Positions 60,966 to 64,000 of a stretch of DNA of 64,000 bases are shown here, one piece after another; the first letter of the stretch is position 1; every line of letters starts with the position of its first letter. The notes under the pieces are model-generated. The model ran no database searches. It had not been told where the DNA came from and saw only the letters and a program-made list of their open reading frames with translations. Both the position numbers and the translations under genes were made by a program. Source of the DNA: Chryseobacterium aahli (GTDB lineage Bacteria > Bacteroidota > Bacteroidia > Flavobacteriales > Weeksellaceae); NCBI RefSeq assembly GCF_022699665.1, contig NZ_JALDNB010000009.1:149627-213626 (forward strand). Direction: 5' to 3'.

Positions 60966-61457
60966 TTGATTTCTAAAGAGAAAGAATTTGCCCAGCTTAT
61001 AAAAGATAATCAAGGTTTGATTATAAAAGTGTCGCGGCTATATACCAATTCTCTCGAAGATGAGGAAGATCTTTTTCAGGAAATTGTACTGCAATTGTGG
61101 AGAAGCTACGATTCATTTAAAGGAAACTCAAAAATATCTACATGGATGTATCGTGTGGCTCTTAATACCGCGATTACACTTTTCAGAAAGAAAAGCAAAA
61201 GCCTACCAACCAACGAACTAGATATCAATCACAGAGATTTTATTGAAGATGATGACGATAAGCAACAGCAAATATCGTTATTGTACACTGTGATTAAAAC
61301 ACTTCCAAACGTAGAAAGAGCAATTGTGATGATGTATTTGGATGATCTTCCGTATAAAGACATTGCAGAAAACCTTGGGATTACCGAAGTGAATGCGCGT
61401 GTGAAGATGAATAGATTAAAGAAAGTCCTTAAAGAAAAAATGGAAAAAAATGCCTGA
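60966..61457 (+). CDS. ECF-type RNA polymerase sigma factor (TTG start)
   Basis: A sigma-70-family factor of about 163 aa with only regions 2 and 4, as in extracytoplasmic-function factors. Region 2 has DEEDLFQEIVLQLWRSYDSF and STWMYRVALNTAI; region 4 has LPNVERAIVMMYLDDLPYKD and IAENLGITEVNARVKMNRLK. I chose TTG 60966. A longer frame to 60849 would cross a -7-like TATCTTCG (60940-60947), and those upstream residues do not look like sigma factor. It overlaps the next gene by 8 nt, which suggests a sigma/partner pair. Confidence 0.88.
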   Translation: MISKEKEFAQLIKDNQGLIIKVSRLYTNSLEDEEDLFQEIVLQLWRSYDSFKGNSKISTWMYRVALNTAITLFRKKSKSLPTNELDINHRDFIEDDDDKQQQISLLYTVIKTLPNVERAIVMMYLDDLPYKDIAENLGITEVNARVKMNRLKKVLKEKMEKNA

Positions 61458-62124
61458 ATTTGATTTAGATAGCTTTAAGAAAACCTGGCAAGAACAACCT
61501 GTTCAGCCAAAATATGACAACGATGAAATTCTTCAGATGTTGAATAAAAAATCACGCAATTACGTGAAATACATATTATGGATTAGCATCATCGAGTTTT
61601 TATTATTTACTGCTTTCGGATTATTTTATATTATACAAAACAAAGAATCAAATACTTTTCTTGCCTCTTTACAAAAATTAGGTGTTGAAAAAAATGAGCA
61701 ACTGCAAGATATTTTTGATAATATTTATTTAATTATAAAAGTCCTGACATTATTTGTCACTGGTTATTTTGTTGTGAAGTTTTATGAGAATTACCGTAAA
61801 ATAAAAATTGAAGAAGATTTAAAAGAATTTATTTCCCGAATCATCAGATTCAAAAAAACGGTTAATGCATTTATTTTAATCAATATCCTAATTGTTGTTG
61901 TTTTTACCTCTGCTCTCACCATTTTCGGGATGTATGCTATTCATAATCAAAATACTGCTCTTGCCGATTCGTCAATGGTTGCTTTTACGGTAAGTTTTAT
62001 TATCAGCACAGTTCTTTGTGTTCTGCTAATTTGGGTATACTACAGACTTGTTTATGGAATTCTTATTAAAAGGCTTGATAAAAATCTGAATCAATTAAAA
62101 GAAATAGATTCTCAGGAAGATTAA
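61450..62124 (+). CDS. Membrane protein, putative partner (anti-sigma) of the ECF sigma factor
   Basis: A 224-aa inner-membrane protein. The cytoplasmic N terminus (FDLDSFKKTWQEQPVQPKYD, about 38 residues) precedes four hydrophobic segments (about residues 40-62, 88-106, 136-158, 174-198). The soluble N-terminal stretch and the 8-nt overlap with the sigma gene suggest an anti-sigma role, but no zinc or known anti-sigma motif is visible, so that is inference from context. A strong terminator follows. Confidence 0.82.
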   Translation: MPEFDLDSFKKTWQEQPVQPKYDNDEILQMLNKKSRNYVKYILWISIIEFLLFTAFGLFYIIQNKESNTFLASLQKLGVEKNEQLQDIFDNIYLIIKVLTLFVTGYFVVKFYENYRKIKIEEDLKEFISRIIRFKKTVNAFILINILIVVVFTSALTIFGMYAIHNQNTALADSSMVAFTVSFIISTVLCVLLIWVYYRLVYGILIKRLDKNLNQLKEIDSQED

Positions 62125-62147
62125 ATATTTCTAAAAAATATCAACAT

Positions 62148-62181
62148 AAAAAAAGCATTTCAAATTCTGAAATGCTTTTTT
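62148..62181. terminator. Bidirectional terminator
   Basis: aaaaaagcatttca and tgaaatgctttttt pair around AATTC. It separates the convergent sigma-partner gene and rpoN. Confidence 0.85.
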
Positions 62182-62184
62182 GTT

Positions 62185-63648
62185 TTATAATTCTTTCCTC
62201 AATCTTGCGACCGGAATGTTTAACTGTTCTCGATACTTTGCAATCGTTCGTCGTGCAATATTATAACCTTGCTCTTTCAATATCACAACCAAAGCGTCGT
62301 CCGTAAGCGGTTTTCTCTTATTTTCTTTGCTAATGACTTCCTGCAGGTGCATTTTGATTTCTTTAGTAGAAACTTCCTCACCATCGTCATTTGTTAAGCT
62401 GTCAGAAAATAAATCTTTTAAATAAAGAATTCCGTTTGGCGTATCTGCATATTTACTTTTTACAACTCTTGAAATCGTGGAAATATCAAACCCTGTAATA
62501 TCTGCAATATCCTTAAGAATCATTGGTCTCAGAGATTTTTCATCACCAGTAATAAAATAATTATACTGGAATTTTACAATCGCATTAATTGTTTGCAGCA
62601 ATGTATTCTGACGCTGGTTAATCGCATCTATATACCACTTTGCAGCATCTAGCTTTTGTTTAATGAATAATGCAGCTTGCTTATGTTCAGATGATTTTTT
62701 ATCATGAGAGTAAGTCGTTAAAATATCTTTATACTCTTCAGAAACCCTTAACGTCGGCGCATTTTTACTATTTAACATCGGAATTACTACTCCTTCTTTC
62801 ACAGATATTACAAAATCCGGAATAATCTCCTGATTGATAGTGATCGTTTGTGTATCAAAATTTCCACCAACTTTTGGAGATAATTTAGAGATTTCTTCTA
62901 AAGCATCCTTCAAATCTTCCTCTTCAATATCATATTTCTGAATGATTTTATTATAATGCTTATTCGTCAAAGCATCAAACTGAAATCTCAAAATATTGGC
63001 AGCCAAAGAAATTGCTTTATCCGAACTCACTTTTTTCTCAATCTGTAACAAAAGACACTCTTGCAAACCTCTCGCACCAACCCCAGAAGGATCTAACTTT
63101 TGAATATAATTTTCTAAAATATCTTCAACCTTATCAACAGACGTATATATCCCTTGAGAAAAAGCCAAATCATCTACAATAGACTTTACTTCACGTCTCA
63201 AATAACCATCAGTATCTAAGTTCCCAATAATATACTCTGCAATTTTCAAATCATCTTGGTTGATATTAATCAAGTTGATTTGCTCCATTAAATAGTCATA
63301 TAAAGATTGTCCTTCAGTCAAAAGACTTTCATTATCAAAATCTTCATCATCCGCAGAATAATTGCTGGAAGCAGTTTTGTAATTAGGTTCGTCATCATAG
63401 ATGTAATCATTCACATCAAAATCTGTTTCAATGCTTTCCGTACCTTCAGTTTCGTAAGACTCATCCAAAGAAGAATACTCCTCTTCTTTAGACTCTTCCT
63501 TTACCACTTCTAATGCAGGATTTTCTTCTAATTCCCTTTCCAATTCTTCTTCAAACTCTAAGGTATGAAGCTGAATAAGCTTCATCAGTTGGATTTGCTG
63601 AGGAGCAAGTTTCTGTCCTAATTTAAGTTGTAAATGTTGTTTTAGCAT
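62185..63648 (-). CDS. rpoN: RNA polymerase sigma-54 factor
   Basis: A 487-aa sigma-54, which needs an ATP-dependent enhancer-binding protein to open promoters. The Gln/Leu-rich region I is at the start (LKQHLQLKLGQKLAPQQIQL). A very acidic region II covers about residues 38-110. The core-binding domain and the C-terminal RpoN box (ARRTIAKYREQL, residues 465-476) follow, and the protein ends PVARLRKEL. Length is typical. A TAAATTCG -7-like box lies upstream on its strand. No enhancer-binding protein gene is in the window. Confidence 0.96.
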   Translation of the reverse strand: MLKQHLQLKLGQKLAPQQIQLMKLIQLHTLEFEEELERELEENPALEVVKEESKEEEYSSLDESYETEGTESIETDFDVNDYIYDDEPNYKTASSNYSADDEDFDNESLLTEGQSLYDYLMEQINLININQDDLKIAEYIIGNLDTDGYLRREVKSIVDDLAFSQGIYTSVDKVEDILENYIQKLDPSGVGARGLQECLLLQIEKKVSSDKAISLAANILRFQFDALTNKHYNKIIQKYDIEEEDLKDALEEISKLSPKVGGNFDTQTITINQEIIPDFVISVKEGVVIPMLNSKNAPTLRVSEEYKDILTTYSHDKKSSEHKQAALFIKQKLDAAKWYIDAINQRQNTLLQTINAIVKFQYNYFITGDEKSLRPMILKDIADITGFDISTISRVVKSKYADTPNGILYLKDLFSDSLTNDDGEEVSTKEIKMHLQEVISKENKRKPLTDDALVVILKEQGYNIARRTIAKYREQLNIPVARLRKEL

Positions 63649-63696
63649 ATCTACTGTGATTTAACATAACGTATTCTACGAATTTAGTAAATATTT

Positions 63697-63796
63697 TTTG
63701 ATAAAAATAACTTTTAGCACGATTTTTGTAGTACTTACTTCATATAAATATTATTCCTAAATATCTCATGCATTTTGCATGAGATATTTTTTTTCA
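63697..63796 (+). ncRNA. Candidate small RNA with its own promoter and terminator
   Basis: On the plus strand TTTG (63697-63700) and GATTTTTG (63721-63728; 7 of 8 bases of TAnnTTTG) are 20 nt apart. A strong terminator follows at 63759-63796. An RNA of about 60 nt would lie between, with no ORF. It is read away from rpoN. The promoter match is imperfect, so this is only a candidate. Confidence 0.35.
63759..63796 (+). terminator. Strong hairpin terminator without an upstream plus-strand gene
   Basis: Perfect 14-base arms (aaatatctcatgca / tgcatgagatattt) with a TTT loop, followed by eight or more T on the plus strand only. The nearest gene, rpoN, points the other way. Confidence 0.75.
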
Positions 63797-63872
63797 AATC
63801 TATCGTTATTGGTATATTTATAAAGAATAGGATAATATGATTTATTAGGACGTTATTCACCTATTGACTATT

Positions 63873-63963
63873 GGGAGCTTGATCCAGCTCTGCACTATAT
63901 CTTTTTTGTGCCCGTGCTTTTACCGGATAACAAAAAAGGATGCCGTTGCGATCTGGGCTAGGG
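63873..63963 (-). repeat. Dispersed repeat, copy B
   Basis: Read on the minus strand it begins CCTAGCCCAGATCGCAACGG and ends GGATCAAGCTCC, and aligns with copy A (7414-7507) along its whole length. The gene-free stretch 63649-64000 otherwise holds the rpoN promoter region and the candidate small RNA; I see nothing else in it. Confidence 0.75.
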
Positions 63964-64000
63964 GTGACTACATTCTTTGATTATCTGTCAAAAAAACAAT

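Overview
The window looks like a chromosomal segment of a Chryseobacterium-like member of the Flavobacteriia (Bacteroidota). Evidence for this: low G+C, promoters of the Bacteroidota type (TTG ... TAnnTTTG), the gliding/type IX secretion core gldKLMN, a type-B type IX cargo tail, a GLPGLI-family protein, a DUF4270 lipoprotein, and three oligopeptide transporters in a row. Most of it is ordinary housekeeping sequence.

Layout. 1-2240: end of a lipoprotein gene, trmH, asparaginase ansA, and tRNA-Ser with a clear promoter and terminator. 2339-7330: the accessory region and the main result. A tyrosine recombinase gene reads leftward and five single-gene units read rightward, separated by about 120-130 bp imperfect inverted repeats bounded by GCTAAC ... 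GTTAGC. This is the geometry of an integron, but the recombinase is Xer-sized and lacks the IntI-specific insertion, and the repeats do not match the classical attC core. 7414-8330: a dispersed repeat and an unknown gene. 8368-14084: RND efflux operon (adaptor, pump, outer-membrane channel). 14230-16313: small envelope genes and an FAD oxidoreductase. 16368-21131: gldN, gldM, gldL, gldK. 21239-25463: glmS, DUF4270 lipoprotein and a one-domain glycogen-synthase-like protein, probably one operon. 25633-28757: panC, three tRNAs (Lys-Leu-Lys), aroK, an S4 RNA-binding protein and an FKBP-like lipoprotein. 28831-36194: glutamate-synthase-like flavoprotein, mtaB, several small unknowns, and a type-B type IX cargo. 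36350-41387: phosphorylase-like protein, dipeptidyl peptidase IV, and a ParE/RelE toxin-antitoxin pair. 41472-49428: three POT transporters, periplasmic thioredoxin, recG. 49633-58726: small genes, DUF72, HD hydrolase, alpha/beta hydrolase, ribokinase-like kinase, DUF4241, valS. 58943-64000: DUF1573, PPK2-type kinase, RNase P RNA, ECF sigma factor with a membrane partner, rpoN, and a second copy of the dispersed repeat.

The integron-like array. In each of the five units, the about 15 bases at the left edge are the reverse complement of the about 15 bases at the right edge of the same unit. The variable bases change together from unit to unit, while the two edges meeting at one junction need not match. 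This is expected if each unit is excised as a circle that closes one folded site. A single mismatch at position 11 has the same polarity in all five units: it leaves A opposite C on the top strand but a G-T wobble on the bottom strand. In all four complete sites the 3' spacer is four bases longer than the 5' spacer. The cargo is a NTF2-like protein, a secreted alpha/beta hydrolase, a GLPGLI protein and two unknowns.

Metabolic links: dipeptidyl peptidase IV and the three POT transporters fit a peptide-scavenging lifestyle. The gldKLMN machine would export proteins such as the type-B cargo at 33444-35276. Promoters and terminators are given only where the sequence shows them clearly; no searches or folding programs were run.
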